A DNA stretch of 64,000 nt from an uncultured Clostridiaceae bacterium (lineage in GTDB: Bacteria > Bacillota > Clostridia > TANB77 > CAG-465): the NCBI GenBank assembly GCA_947381905.1, contig CANCXL010000009.1:1-64000 (forward strand). The letters run 5' to 3'. A program made the translations under genes and the position numbers. Under the pieces are notes generated by a model that saw only the letters and a list, made by a program, of their open reading frames with translations, did not search any database and was not told the DNA's origin. Positions 24,067 to 33,051 of the stretch are shown in pieces (position 1 is the stretch's first letter; every line of letters starts with the position of its first letter).

Positions 24067-26457
24067 TTACTCATTTATATAAATATCTTTTTGTTTTAAT
24101 GCGTTTAATACAATTTCTCTTTCTTCATCTATTTGCTCTTTAGTAAGTGTTGTATCGTATGAGCCTATAGTAAATCTAATAGTAACAGTCTTCTTTCCTA
24201 GTAGTTTTTGTGCATCTTCATAAATATCTACTAATGTATATTCCATTAAATATTTCATATTTGACGCATCTACTATAGCTTTTATATCTGAATATTTTGT
24301 GTCTTTATCTACTATTAAAGATAAATCAAATGTTACTGTTTGATATTTAGATATCTCTTTGTAGTTTATGTCATGTTTTGCAATATCCCCTAATGTATCT
24401 ATTCTTAATTCTGCTACAACAATTGAAGCTTTTGAATTAATTGCATCTTTTATTCTAGGATGAACTACACTAATATACCCAACAGAAATATTATTTACTA
24501 TAATTTCAAAACTATTTACAGGATGCATCCAATTATTTTCCACTTCTTCAATGTTCTTGTATTCAACATCCATATTTTTATTTATTTTAATAATACTATC
24601 AATCATAGTTTTTACTTCATATGCAAGTTCCTTTTCTGTATTTTTAGTACTAGCAACACCAAGACCTAATACCTTATATTCATTTGCATCTTTACCATCA
24701 AAATTATATTCAAAAGTACGTCCAACTTCAAATACTCTTACATCACTCATGTATTTCATATTTTTATTTATAGCATAAAGCATTGTTGGTGCCATCTCAC
24801 GTCTTAATGTATTATCTAATCTTACTATACCATTTACAATTTTTAAGTTGTCTTTTACTTTTATTCCTAATTCTTGATTCATTTCAGTATTATACCAAAC
24901 ATAGCTATGAACTTCGTTCATTCCATATTTAGAAGCAAGTAGCTCTTTTGCAGCATATTCAAGTTCTCTTGTTGGATCTTTTGCAACTGGAGTTATAGCC
25001 CAAAGATTTGTTTTAGGCTCTATATTGTCATATCCATGAATTCTTGCAATTTCCTCTATTATATCTGCTTTTTGTGATACATCTTTAGTTGCTCTAAATG
25101 TTGGCACTTCAATTGTAATATTATCTCCATCTACAGCAATATCATATTCTAAATTTCTTAATGTTGTTGTAACCTCTTCCATAGATAATACTTTTCCTAT
25201 TGCTCTATCTATATATGGTTTATCTATTTCAATTGTAATATGAGGATATCTTTCTATATAAACATCAGTAAATCTTGATGTAACCTTGATATCTTTGTCT
25301 TCATCTTTAAGTACTTTAATAAATCTAGCTATTGCAAGTTCAGTAAGTTCTGGATCTAGTGTTTTTTCATAACGTGCAGCTGCATCTGTTCTTAAATCAA
25401 TTTTACTTGCAGTTTTACGAATAGCTACAGCATCAAAGTTTGCTGATTCTAAGAAAAGTGTTGTTGTATCATCTTCAATCTCACTTGCAAGTCCACCCAT
25501 AACACCAGCAATTGCTACAGGTTCTTTATCGTTATGAATCATTAAAGTTCCTTTATCTAATTTTCTTGCTTGACCATCTAAAGTTGTAAACTCTGCATCA
25601 TCTTTTAGCACTTTAACTTCTACACTAGACACCATTCTATTATCAAAAGCATGCATTGGTTGACCAAGTTCAAGCATTATATAGTTTGTCATATCTGCAA
25701 GGAGATTAATACTTCTCATTCCACAATAGAATAATCTTACTTTCATTTTCCAAGAAGCTTGTCTACGAGTTACATTTTCTACTCTCATAGCGCTATATCT
25801 TAAGCATAATTGTTTTTCATCTTGACATTCTACACCAATACTTAATTTTTCTAAATCTTTATATAAATCTAAATCCTCTATTTCAAGTGGTTTTAATTTT
25901 CTTCCAGTAATTGCTGCAATCTCTCTTGCGATTCCATAATGTCCCCATAAATCTGGTCTATTAGTTAAAGATTTATTATCTACCTCATAGATAATATCAT
26001 CAATAGGAATGATATTTTTTACATCTTCTCCCACTTTTACATCATCATCAAAGATAATAATTCCAGAATGATCATCACTTATTCCAAGTTCTTTTTCAGA
26101 ACAGCACATACCATTACTAATTTGTCCTGCAAGTGTTGCTTGACCAATTTTTTCTCCACCAATTGTACTACCAACTTGTGCAAACGCAACTTTTGCTCCC
26201 ACTCTTACATTTGGTGCGCCACAAATTACTTGTAATTTCTCTTTACCAGTATCTACCATAAGTTTATGTAGTTTTTTAGAATTTTCTACATTTTCTACAC
26301 TCATTATTTGTGCTACAATTACTCCATTTACGTCTTGACCATGTTTTGTTATTCCTTCAACTTCTGCTGTTGACATTGTAAATTTATATATAAGTTTTTC
26401 TACATCGATTCCTTCCAAATCTACGAAATCTTTAATCCAATTAATTGATATATACAT
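24067..26457 (-). CDS. pheT: Phenylalanine--tRNA ligase beta subunit
   Basis: A 796-residue subunit of the alpha2-beta2 synthetase. Recognisable: N-terminal MYISINWIKDFVDLEG, tRNA-binding OB domain (about 40-150, KLHKLMVDTGKEKLQVICGA), B3/B4 editing region with SLTNRPDLWGHYGIARE and GGLASEI, B5 domain (RIHGYDNI) and the C-terminal ferredoxin-fold anticodon domain (EYTLVDIYEDAQKLLGKKTV). Normal length. Located 12 bases after pheS and co-transcribed from the T-box-controlled promoter. Confidence 0.97.
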   Translation of the reverse strand: MYISINWIKDFVDLEGIDVEKLIYKFTMSTAEVEGITKHGQDVNGVIVAQIMSVENVENSKKLHKLMVDTGKEKLQVICGAPNVRVGAKVAFAQVGSTIGGEKIGQATLAGQISNGMCCSEKELGISDDHSGIIIFDDDVKVGEDVKNIIPIDDIIYEVDNKSLTNRPDLWGHYGIAREIAAITGRKLKPLEIEDLDLYKDLEKLSIGVECQDEKQLCLRYSAMRVENVTRRQASWKMKVRLFYCGMRSINLLADMTNYIMLELGQPMHAFDNRMVSSVEVKVLKDDAEFTTLDGQARKLDKGTLMIHNDKEPVAIAGVMGGLASEIEDDTTTLFLESANFDAVAIRKTASKIDLRTDAAARYEKTLDPELTELAIARFIKVLKDEDKDIKVTSRFTDVYIERYPHITIEIDKPYIDRAIGKVLSMEEVTTTLRNLEYDIAVDGDNITIEVPTFRATKDVSQKADIIEEIARIHGYDNIEPKTNLWAITPVAKDPTRELEYAAKELLASKYGMNEVHSYVWYNTEMNQELGIKVKDNLKIVNGIVRLDNTLRREMAPTMLYAINKNMKYMSDVRVFEVGRTFEYNFDGKDANEYKVLGLGVASTKNTEKELAYEVKTMIDSIIKINKNMDVEYKNIEEVENNWMHPVNSFEIIVNNISVGYISVVHPRIKDAINSKASIVVAELRIDTLGDIAKHDINYKEISKYQTVTFDLSLIVDKDTKYSDIKAIVDASNMKYLMEYTLVDIYEDAQKLLGKKTVTIRFTIGSYDTTLTKEQIDEEREIVLNALKQKDIYINE

Positions 26458-26469
26458 TTAATGTTCCTC

Positions 26470-27498
26470 CTACTTAATATTCATTTGTTTTAGTACTCTA
26501 ACATCACAAGAATTTAAAGCACGTAAATCATTTATATTGTATTTCATCATTGCAAGACGGCTAAGTCCAAGTCCAAATGCAAATCCTGAATATTCTTCTG
26601 GATCAATACCACCCATTCTTAATACATTTGGATGTATCATTCCACATGGGCATAATTCAATCCAAGAACCATTTTTACAAACTTTACATCCAACACCATC
26701 ACAATATGGACATTTAATATCTAGTTCAAATCCTGGTTCAACAAATGGGAAAAATCCAGGTCTTAGTCTTACTTCAACATCCTTTTTAAATATTTCTGAA
26801 AGTAATGTCTTCATAAAATATATTAAATTAGATATTGATACATTTTTATCTATCATCATACCTTCCATTTGGAAAAATGTATTTTCGTGAGATGCATCTA
26901 AAGCCTCATTTCTAAAACATCTTCCTGGAAAAATAGCTTTAAGTGGAGCACCATATTTTAGCATTATTTTATTTTGAGCAGCTGATGTTTGAGTCTTTAA
27001 TAATTCTCCATTTTCAAGCCAGAAAGTATCTTGCATATCTCTTGCTGGATGATATTTTGGAACATTAACTGCTTCAAAGTTGTTATATTCTGTTTCAACT
27101 TCATTTCCATCTTCAACAGTAAATCCCATACTTGAGAATATTTCTTCAAGCTCTCTTTGAACAATTGTAATTGGATGAAGAGATCCAACTTTCTCCTCTG
27201 TAGGAATAGTTAAATCTATTTTTTCAGCATTTTTTATTTTATATTCATATTCTTTCTCTTTAAGTTCTGCTTTTTTAGCCTCAACTAGTTCTTCTATTTC
27301 TACTCTTAATTTATTTGCTTTCTCTCCCACTTCTTTTCTTTTAGAAGCTTCAACATTTTTTAGATTTTTAAGAATATCTATAACTTCTCCTTTTTTTCCT
27401 AAATATTCTACACGAATATTTTCTACGTCTGCAGCACTTTTTATCTTATTCATTTTTTCTTTAACTTGTGCTCTAAGTAATGATAGTTTTTCTTCCAT
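26470..27498 (-). CDS. pheS: Phenylalanine--tRNA ligase alpha subunit
   Basis: A 342-residue catalytic subunit charging tRNA-Phe. A helical coiled-coil N-terminus is followed by class II motifs: HPITIVQRELEEIFSSMGF, motif 2 FPGRCFRNEALDASHENTF and motif 3 GFAFGLGLSRLAMMKY. The start is set at the ATG at 27498 (MEEKLSLLRAQ), which has an AAGGAGGAAT ribosome site. An upstream in-frame ATG at 27522 would place this site inside the coding region. A Cys-rich CPYCDGVGCKVC stretch is present near residue 270. Confidence 0.96.
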   Translation of the reverse strand: MEEKLSLLRAQVKEKMNKIKSAADVENIRVEYLGKKGEVIDILKNLKNVEASKRKEVGEKANKLRVEIEELVEAKKAELKEKEYEYKIKNAEKIDLTIPTEEKVGSLHPITIVQRELEEIFSSMGFTVEDGNEVETEYNNFEAVNVPKYHPARDMQDTFWLENGELLKTQTSAAQNKIMLKYGAPLKAIFPGRCFRNEALDASHENTFFQMEGMMIDKNVSISNLIYFMKTLLSEIFKKDVEVRLRPGFFPFVEPGFELDIKCPYCDGVGCKVCKNGSWIELCPCGMIHPNVLRMGGIDPEEYSGFAFGLGLSRLAMMKYNINDLRALNSCDVRVLKQMNIK

Positions 27499-27528
27499 CA
27501 AAAATTCCTCCTTAAAAAACATGTAAAA

Positions 27529-27791
27529 AAAGTCATTTCAATCCTAAAACATAGGACGAAATGACTTTAAATTCCGCGTTACCACCTAAATTCACTTGAT
27601 TATATCAAATGCTCTCTTAAGCTATTACGGGCATACCCGCTTATCCCTACTTATTTTACTGTTCAAGACAAGACCTCCAAAGTGAAATTTCAGTAATAGT
27701 ATATTAGTATGCTTTCAGCCGGTGACATACCTCTCTTACAATATATTCCCTATTACCTACTTTGCTTTATCATAGGTTTTATGTATTCATG
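27529..27791 (-). promoter_or_regulatory. T-box leader of pheST
   Basis: Senses uncharged tRNA-Phe and antiterminates. The T-box sequence AGGTGGTAACGCGG (27574-27587) is canonical. The terminator pairs 27529-27539 with 27558-27568 (AAAGTCATTTC/GAAATGACTTT) plus an inner TCCTA/TAGGA, followed by seven U in the minus transcript. The likely specifier is TTC (Phe) at minus-strand 27686-27684 within TGAAATTTCACT. Confidence 0.93.
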
Positions 27792-27797
27792 ATTTGA

Positions 27798-27826
27798 ATT
27801 ATACCATATGAATATTTGTTTGTCAA
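27798..27826 (-). promoter_or_regulatory. Consensus promoter of the pheS T-box
   Basis: Minus strand TTGACA, 17 bases, TATAAT, both hexamers perfect. The RNA start is expected near 27791. Confidence 0.88.
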
Positions 27827-27866
27827 TGGCATATTAAAGTAGATTATATAAGTTTCAGACGAAATA

Positions 27867-28436
27867 TTATAATGTCTTAATTATATCACAAAAGCAACCA
27901 GCAAGCTTTTCTAAATCAAATTCTTTACTTTTAGGATATCTATATTTATTATTTATCTCAATTTGAAATGAAGGAATTTTACACTTTTGTGCAACAAATG
28001 TACTCATACAATTTTTATTACTTGCGCTAAAAGGTACATCTACTGTTGTATTGATATATCCTGCCTCTTTAAACTTTGTAATAATTATATTAAGTATATC
28101 TTCTCTTCCATTTAAATTTTTTCCAAATGCTGTCCCAATACATATATCTTCTTCTCTATTATAATTCATACCATGAATGTCTATAAAAAGTTTAACATCA
28201 TTTTCTTTAATAAAATTTAGCACTTTTGTCTTATAATTGCTGTTTTCATCTAAATTTGCATCTTCATTTAAAGACTCTGTTTTATATATAATACTTACAT
28301 CAATTTTATCTTTTATTTTCTTTATTAATGTATCAGTATTTATTTCATGGGCTTTAACTTTACCATCTCTTAGATGATCTACACAATGTGGTGCAGAAAA
28401 CAGTACTTTTATATCTCCTTTTTCTAATTCTTCCAT
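27867..28436 (-). CDS. N-formylglutamate amidohydrolase-like protein
   Basis: A 189-residue protein of the zinc-hydrolase fold seen in N-formylglutamate amidohydrolase and aspartoacylase relatives. LFSAPHCVDHLRDG near residue 12 gives H-x-x-D/H ligands, KLFIDIHGMN near 84 has the D-x-H-G core, and SFQIEINNKYR near 155 holds a glutamate and arginine. Shorter than typical FGases (about 250). Starts immediately after the GNAT stop (TAA then ATG). The substrate cannot be predicted. Confidence 0.7.
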   Translation of the reverse strand: MEELEKGDIKVLFSAPHCVDHLRDGKVKAHEINTDTLIKKIKDKIDVSIIYKTESLNEDANLDENSNYKTKVLNFIKENDVKLFIDIHGMNYNREEDICIGTAFGKNLNGREDILNIIITKFKEAGYINTTVDVPFSASNKNCMSTFVAQKCKIPSFQIEINNKYRYPKSKEFDLEKLAGCFCDIIKTL

Positions 28437-28901
28437 TTATATATCCTTTCTAAGCTTAACTTGGAATTCTTCAAATCCCACTCTTTCGTAAAAAGCGCGT
28501 GCACTGTAGTTGTTTGATAGTGCATTAAGCTCAATACTTGTAAGCATCCTTGATTTTGCCCACTTTGTTACCTCTTCTATAATTTTCTTACCATATCCCT
28601 TATTTCTATATTCTGGAAGCATTACTATCTCATATATAAATGCATAATGGTCTTCAACAAATGAATCATATTCCTTAAAAGGTGATACTCTTTCTTCTAT
28701 TAAAGCATAACCAATTATTTTTTCATCATCAATGGCTAAAATATAATCCGATTCTTTTGATATTATCATTGATTTTATAAATGAGTCAGGAAATGATATT
28801 GGATTATATATATTTTCATTTAATTGATTTAAGACTAAAAAAAGCTCTGTATTTAATTTATATATATCTTGTATATCATTTAAATCTGCAATTTTAAACA
28901 T
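28437..28901 (-). CDS. GNAT-family N-acetyltransferase
   Basis: A 154-residue acetyl-CoA-dependent transferase. GNAT motif A is clear: IYEIVMLPEYRNKGYGKKIIEE (R-x-x-G-x-G for CoA binding) is followed by the C-terminal NNYSARAFYERVGFEEF signature. The ATG at 28901 (MFKIADLNDIQDIYKL) is preferred over the longer frame start at 28964 because of the GAGGGAT ribosome site and typical GNAT N-terminus. Coupled to the downstream hydrolase. Substrate unknown. Confidence 0.88.
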   Translation of the reverse strand: MFKIADLNDIQDIYKLNTELFLVLNQLNENIYNPISFPDSFIKSMIISKESDYILAIDDEKIIGYALIEERVSPFKEYDSFVEDHYAFIYEIVMLPEYRNKGYGKKIIEEVTKWAKSRMLTSIELNALSNNYSARAFYERVGFEEFQVKLRKDI

Positions 28902-28922
28902 AATCATCCCTCTTTTTTTGTT

Positions 28923-28951
28923 ATTATATATTATAGTATTTATTTTTGCAA
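28923..28951 (-). promoter_or_regulatory. Promoter of the GNAT gene
   Basis: Minus strand TTGCAA, 17 bases, TATAAT, about 20 bases upstream of the ATG at 28901. Confidence 0.6.
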
Positions 28952-28957
28952 CAATAT

Positions 28958-28982
28958 AAGACAAGCAAAATCTGCTTGTCTT
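28958..28982 (-). terminator. Possible terminator after the ASCH gene
   Basis: Perfect 10-bp stem AAGACAAGCA/TGCTTGTCTT overlapping the ASCH stop. The U-tract after it is poor (ATATTG), so efficiency is doubtful. Confidence 0.45.
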
Positions 28983-29323
28983 TAATTATAAACTTCTAAC
29001 ACTTCAAATTCTATAAATTCAATAAGATAATCTTCATCAAAATCTGGATAATACATAAGGAAAAAATCTATATGTATTTTTCTCCACTCATCTAAATCTC
29101 CTTCTCCTTCTTTTACTACATCTTCTTGTTTTGCCTCTTTAAATTTAAATATCTTTACATCAGTTATCCTTATCTTACAAATGTCTTTGCCATTAAATGT
29201 AATAATATTTTCTTCGCCCACTAAAGATTCTTTATCTAGATTATATATACTTGATGTAGCTCTTTTTTTACCACTTAATATAAGTTCTAGTAAATATTCA
29301 TCTTGAAATCCCCATCTTTTCAT
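28982..29323 (-). CDS. ASCH-domain protein
   Basis: A 113-residue single-domain ASCH protein. It begins MKRWGFQDEYLLELILSGKK, continues RATSS, and ends with EGEGDLDEWRKIHIDFF, the typical ASCH pattern (G-K-K-x-x-T...E-G-x-G-D...W-x-x-x-H-x-x-F). ASCH proteins are thought to bind RNA and some hydrolyse modified nucleosides. The ATG overlaps the stop of the upstream DUF402 gene by one base, indicating coupling. Confidence 0.88.
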   Translation of the reverse strand: MKRWGFQDEYLLELILSGKKRATSSIYNLDKESLVGEENIITFNGKDICKIRITDVKIFKFKEAKQEDVVKEGEGDLDEWRKIHIDFFLMYYPDFDEDYLIEFIEFEVLEVYN

Positions 29324-29859
29324 TATATAAAATTCCTTTCAATAAATTCTTTGTGTTCATTATTTACAATCATATTTTGTCCTTTTGCAATTTGATCTAG
29401 TAATTCTTTTAACATTTTATATGCCATATCATATTGTTCTTTAGTAATGTCATTTTCATCTAATGCTTTTTGAAGCTCATCCTCATCCCATACTTTAACT
29501 ATTTCACCATTTACCATGTCAATTGTTATGTCTAAATATAAATCATCATAATATAATCCTTTTTCATAATCTATACCTATTGAGTCAATTATATCTATAT
29601 AGTATGATAAAACATTTTTATCCCTATCTAGAAAAACTCTTACCCCATAATGTGAATTTTTAGGTAAATATTCAAGAATATAATAGCCTTCATCTAAAAG
29701 ACATACATTTTTCCCAGTATGCGTTGATATATATGGTTTATCTATGCTATTTACTTTTTTTATAACACAAAAACAATCTAATACATCATTTTCAAATTGT
29801 GTAAGTATATATTTATCTACACCTTTTAAATATGTATTTGTTAAAAATTTTCTTTTCAT
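29323..29859 (-). CDS. DUF402 (FomD-like) protein
   Basis: A 178-residue protein with the DUF402 pattern: YYIDIID, YYDDLYLDI and VKVWDEDELQKALDENDIT near the C-terminus. Conserved acidic residues suggest metal-dependent phosphate-ester or nucleotide hydrolysis, as reported for relatives such as FomD or nucleoside diphosphatases. The substrate here is not known. First gene of a pair with the ASCH protein, under the promoter at 29881-29909. Confidence 0.82.
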   Translation of the reverse strand: MKRKFLTNTYLKGVDKYILTQFENDVLDCFCVIKKVNSIDKPYISTHTGKNVCLLDEGYYILEYLPKNSHYGVRVFLDRDKNVLSYYIDIIDSIGIDYEKGLYYDDLYLDITIDMVNGEIVKVWDEDELQKALDENDITKEQYDMAYKMLKELLDQIAKGQNMIVNNEHKEFIERNFI

Positions 29860-29880
29860 AAAAATTCACCTTCATTCTTT

Positions 29881-29909
29881 ATTTTATCAATAAATAGCTA
29901 TTTTGACAA
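29881..29909 (-). promoter_or_regulatory. Promoter of the DUF402-ASCH pair
   Basis: Minus strand TTGTCA, 17 bases, TAAAAT. Confidence 0.65.
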
Positions 29910-29941
29910 GAAAAAGAGAATAGATTCATAATCTATCCTCT
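29910..29941 (-). terminator. Terminator of the 143-residue anchored-protein gene
   Basis: In the minus direction AGAGGATAGATT pairs with AATCTATTCTCT (one G-U), followed by TTTTTCTTG. Confidence 0.8.
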
Positions 29942-29950
29942 AAAAAAAAC

Positions 29951-30382
29951 TTATTTTGCTTTTTCATTTACTGAAACAGAAACTTTTCCGTTTTCTATAC
30001 TTTTAAATGATACTCCATAAGGAATATTATTTGGTTCACTATGAATTGAATATCCTACTCCAAATGTATATTCACCTTTATATTCAGTATCATTTACAAC
30101 TAATGTATACTCAAGTTTAAATGCTTCTCCTTCTTTATAGTTAAGATCTGAATCTATTTTTAATGATATATTATCCTCTCCATTTTTTAGACTTGCTTCT
30201 TCTCCAGCATTAAGCCATATTTCTGTTCCCATATCTACTTTTACTTTTTTAGCACTAGAGTTTGCAACAATTATTATAATTACAACAACAGCTATAATAG
30301 CAATAAGTATTAATGCAAATATTCCTAATCTTTTCTTGTCTATTTGATTTGTTTTTTTATTATTTCTTGTATTGTTTTTCAT
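29951..30382 (-). CDS. Small membrane-anchored protein of unknown function
   Basis: A 143-residue protein starting at the ATG at 30382 with an AAGGAGAT ribosome site. The basic N-terminus is followed by a very hydrophobic segment (about 19-41, rich in Ile and Val), then a beta-rich external domain of about 100 residues (VNDTEYKGEYTFGVGYSIH). Single gene with its own promoter and terminator. No family recognised. Confidence 0.72.
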   Translation of the reverse strand: MKNNTRNNKKTNQIDKKRLGIFALILIAIIAVVVIIIIVANSSAKKVKVDMGTEIWLNAGEEASLKNGEDNISLKIDSDLNYKEGEAFKLEYTLVVNDTEYKGEYTFGVGYSIHSEPNNIPYGVSFKSIENGKVSVSVNEKAK

Positions 30383-30412
30383 TATATCTATCTCCTTGTC
30401 TTTTGCTCTCTC

Positions 30413-30441
30413 ATTATACCACAATGTAGTTTACTTGACAA
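30413..30441 (-). promoter_or_regulatory. Promoter of the 143-residue anchored-protein gene
   Basis: Minus strand TTGTCA, 17 bases, TATAAT. Confidence 0.75.
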
Positions 30442-30465
30442 GAAAAATGTATAATTTTGTAATAC

Positions 30466-31494
30466 CTAAATATTATTTAAATCATTTATCATATTTTCAA
30501 TAAAGGCACCATATCCCCTTTGTGGATCATCTAATAATACATGTGTAATGCAACCAATAAGTTTTCCATTTTGAATTATTGGTGCACCACTCATTCCTTG
30601 CACAATACCACCAGTTTTTTCAATGAGTTCTTTGTCTGTAACTTTAATCGATATATTCTTATTATCTGTTGAATTAATATATATTTTTTCAACTTCAACA
30701 TCGTATTTTTTCTTTTCGTTATTCTCAAGAGTAATAATAATTTGAGCTTTTCCAATTTCTATACTATTCTTGTCTACTACTTCTATAATATCATTTTCTT
30801 TATATATATTATTATCTTCAATATGCCCAAATATACCATTTTTAGTATTAGTATATATCTGTCCTAATGTATCATTAGTTAAAGTTCCTTTTAATTCACC
30901 AGGTATTTTTGAAATACCTTTTTTAATAGAATAAATCTCTGTTTTAGTTATTCCTCCAGTAGTTATTGGCAAAATATTTAAATTAGAGGTCTCTGTTATG
31001 GCATGACCAAGTGCTGCAAAATTTCCACTTTCCTTCTCATAAAATGTTATTGTTCCAACACCTGCACTACTATCTTTTACCCACAAACCTAATCTATACT
31101 CACCTGTATTATTATTCCTTTTAGGACTAACCTTTATATTTTTATTTTCATCATTTCTAGAGATTGTAAGATCTAGCTCTTGCCCAAGAGATGCAAATTC
31201 TTCAAGTTCTGCATTAGTTTCAATTTTGCAGCCATTAACTTCTAAAATAATATCTCCTACTTTTAAATCTACATCTTCTCTATCAGTTCCCATAACTAGT
31301 ACTCCTGTAGCAAGTAGTTTTATTCCAACAGTTTCTCCTCCTACAATATATGTCTTATCTTTATTAATACACTCAACACTTTTATTTTCTGCTTTTACTT
31401 CAAATAAGAATAAAAAAGCAGATAATAAAACAGTAATTAATATTAAGATAATCTGTATTTTATATTTTTCTAAATATTTAAATATTGACTCCAA
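30466..31494 (-). CDS. spoIVB: SpoIVB serine peptidase
   Basis: Forespore-secreted S55 peptidase that triggers pro-sigma-K processing in B. subtilis. Layout: N-terminal membrane segment (about 15-33), PDZ domain (about 50-125, GVLVMGTDREDVDLKVGDII), then the peptidase with NFAALGHAITE (catalytic His) and GIVQGMSGAPIIQNG (catalytic Ser). A TTG at 31494, 5 bases after GGAGG, is the likeliest start; a GTG at 31515 is also possible. Both overlap or abut the end of the upstream TIGR04086 gene. Strong evidence that the organism sporulates. Confidence 0.93.
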   Translation of the reverse strand: MESIFKYLEKYKIQIILILITVLLSAFLFLFEVKAENKSVECINKDKTYIVGGETVGIKLLATGVLVMGTDREDVDLKVGDIILEVNGCKIETNAELEEFASLGQELDLTISRNDENKNIKVSPKRNNNTGEYRLGLWVKDSSAGVGTITFYEKESGNFAALGHAITETSNLNILPITTGGITKTEIYSIKKGISKIPGELKGTLTNDTLGQIYTNTKNGIFGHIEDNNIYKENDIIEVVDKNSIEIGKAQIIITLENNEKKKYDVEVEKIYINSTDNKNISIKVTDKELIEKTGGIVQGMSGAPIIQNGKLIGCITHVLLDDPQRGYGAFIENMINDLNNI

Positions 31495-31837
31495 GAATTC
31501 CTCCAATAATACCACTCAATATACAAATTCCAATATATATTCCTAGTGTGTTAGTAATTATAAAGGAATTATTTATAAAACATGATATACCAAAAAGTAT
31601 TAACACACATGCTACATTTAAAATAGCACCATGAATGAGTCCATTCTTTTTTACTTTCTTACATAAAAACAATGAAGAGAAAAAAGATGAAAACGCAAGA
31701 GATGCAAATATGCATGTTTCAATATATCTATCTTCAATATTAGTATTTGCAAAAATAGCAGAAACTATTAATAATAATGCACATATACATATAACAAATG
31801 ATACAATTCCAATAAAATAACCTTTAACATAATTCAT
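31478..31837 (-). CDS. TIGR04086-family membrane protein
   Basis: A 119-residue protein with four hydrophobic segments in two pairs (GIVSFVICICALLLIVSAI, TCIFASLAFSSFFSSLFL, ILNVACVLILFGISCF, LGIYIGICILSGIIGGILG). The short size, cluster of glycine-rich last helix and basic CKKVKKNG loop match the YrzE/TIGR04086 family of Firmicutes. Its last 38 bases overlap the spoIVB frame. Function unknown in the family. Confidence 0.75.
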   Translation of the reverse strand: MNYVKGYFIGIVSFVICICALLLIVSAIFANTNIEDRYIETCIFASLAFSSFFSSLFLCKKVKKNGLIHGAILNVACVLILFGISCFINNSFIITNTLGIYIGICILSGIIGGILGVNI

Positions 31838-31897
31838 ATGATCTACCTCAATAGATTATATGAATTATTTTTTAATATATACACATATTAGATTGAA

Positions 31898-31930
31898 AAT
31901 AGACACTATATTTAAAATATAGCGTCTATT
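31898..31930 (-). terminator. Terminator of the Rpn-family locus
   Basis: Minus strand AATAGACGCTATATT and AATATAGTGTCTATT form a 15-bp stem with one G-U and a 3-base loop, then TTCAATC. It lies 57 bases past the stop at 31987. Confidence 0.65.
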
Positions 31931-31986
31931 AATAAAATGTTTGCTCTAGTTTGTAGTATTGTACATACTAAGTTATACATTCAATT

Positions 31987-32877
31987 TTAATCATTCAATT
32001 TTTCTATTTCTTGTATGGTAAGTCCTGTTATTTCAGATATTGTTGAAATCTCCATCTTCTTATCAAGTAATCTTTTGGCAATTTCTATTTGTTTATTTTT
32101 TTGTCCTTGCTCTATGCCTTGTTCTAATCCATCTTTTAATCCATTTTGCCATCCTTCTTTATATCCATAATCTCTTATTGCCATTTCATCCCTTATTGCT
32201 TTTTCTCGCATATCTGCAAGCCATCTTTCGTGTTCGTCTTGACTCAATTTATTTAATTCTTCTTTAGCTCTTTGTATTCCCTTATTCTCATCCATAATAG
32301 ATTCCTCCACATTTTCTGGAAATTTTATAAACTTGCACCATTACATTAGTTCTTTTTCTTCTTTGTTCATGCAGCTTATATTCTCCATTTTTGTTAATTC
32401 TATTATATGAATTTCTAGTTTGTCTGTCAATATTACTTCCTTATTATTTTCTTCTCTAATCATCCATTTTGTATGATATTGAACTATTTCTTTTAACTTT
32501 TCTAAATCAAAATCTGCTATCATTATACATATAGCTCTTTTAGTCCTATCATATCCATCTCCCTTTAATAATGAACTACCATACATTTTAGCCCAATACC
32601 ATAATATTCTATCTGCTATATACTCTGAATTTATAACTTGCATTTCTATATCTATATTATCTACCTCATTTGCAACTACTTTTACATCTAATATTCCCAT
32701 CTTTTTTTCTAATAGCTCTCTCTCTAGTATTGGAGTTTCTTCTAAATCTATACTTTCAAAAGATTTATTTGTTACTGCTTTTAAAAATTCTTTTGTTATA
32801 TCTTCATTTCCTTTCTTACCAAATATTTTCTTAAATACATAATCATTTGTTACTTTTAACAATTTATTTTCATCCAT
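31987..32877 (-). pseudogene. Rpn-family PD-(D/E)XK nuclease/transposase-like gene, split by an in-frame stop
   Basis: Read through, the locus encodes about 296 residues of the Rpn family (recombination-promoting nuclease/putative transposase). The N-terminal part has NDYVFKKIFGKKGNED, LDVKVVANEVDNIDIEMQV (nuclease core D...E-x-Q) and the RILWYWAKMYGSSL helix. A TAA at 32341-32343 interrupts; the same frame continues at once with WCKFIKFPENVEESIMDEN and the family's Lys/Glu/Gln-rich tail (KEGWQNGLKDGLEQGIEQG). A single-base nonsense change explains it. A GGAG ribosome site precedes the ATG at 32877. A shortened nuclease of 178 residues could still be made. Confidence 0.82.
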
Positions 32878-33011
32878 TATAATTCTCCTAACATAATATT
32901 TTTTCACTAGTGATAAGAAGATTATATTTTGTGTAATCTAAATTGTAAATATATTTATAAACACATTCCAAAACTAGAATTAACTAGCTATTTTATTATT
33001 TTAATTTTGTC

Positions 33012-33047
33012 AAAAAAAGTACCTTAACTTACGCTAAAGCACTTTTT
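33012..33047 (-). terminator. Probable terminator after the DUF975-like gene
   Basis: Minus strand AAAAAGTGCTTTA and TAAGGTACTTTTTTT form an imperfect stem with a U-rich end, directly after the stop at 33052. Confidence 0.5.
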
Positions 33048-33051
33048 AGTT

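Noticed and set aside
31987-32877. Calling the Rpn locus an insertion sequence
   Set aside because: No terminal inverted repeats or target duplications are visible around it.
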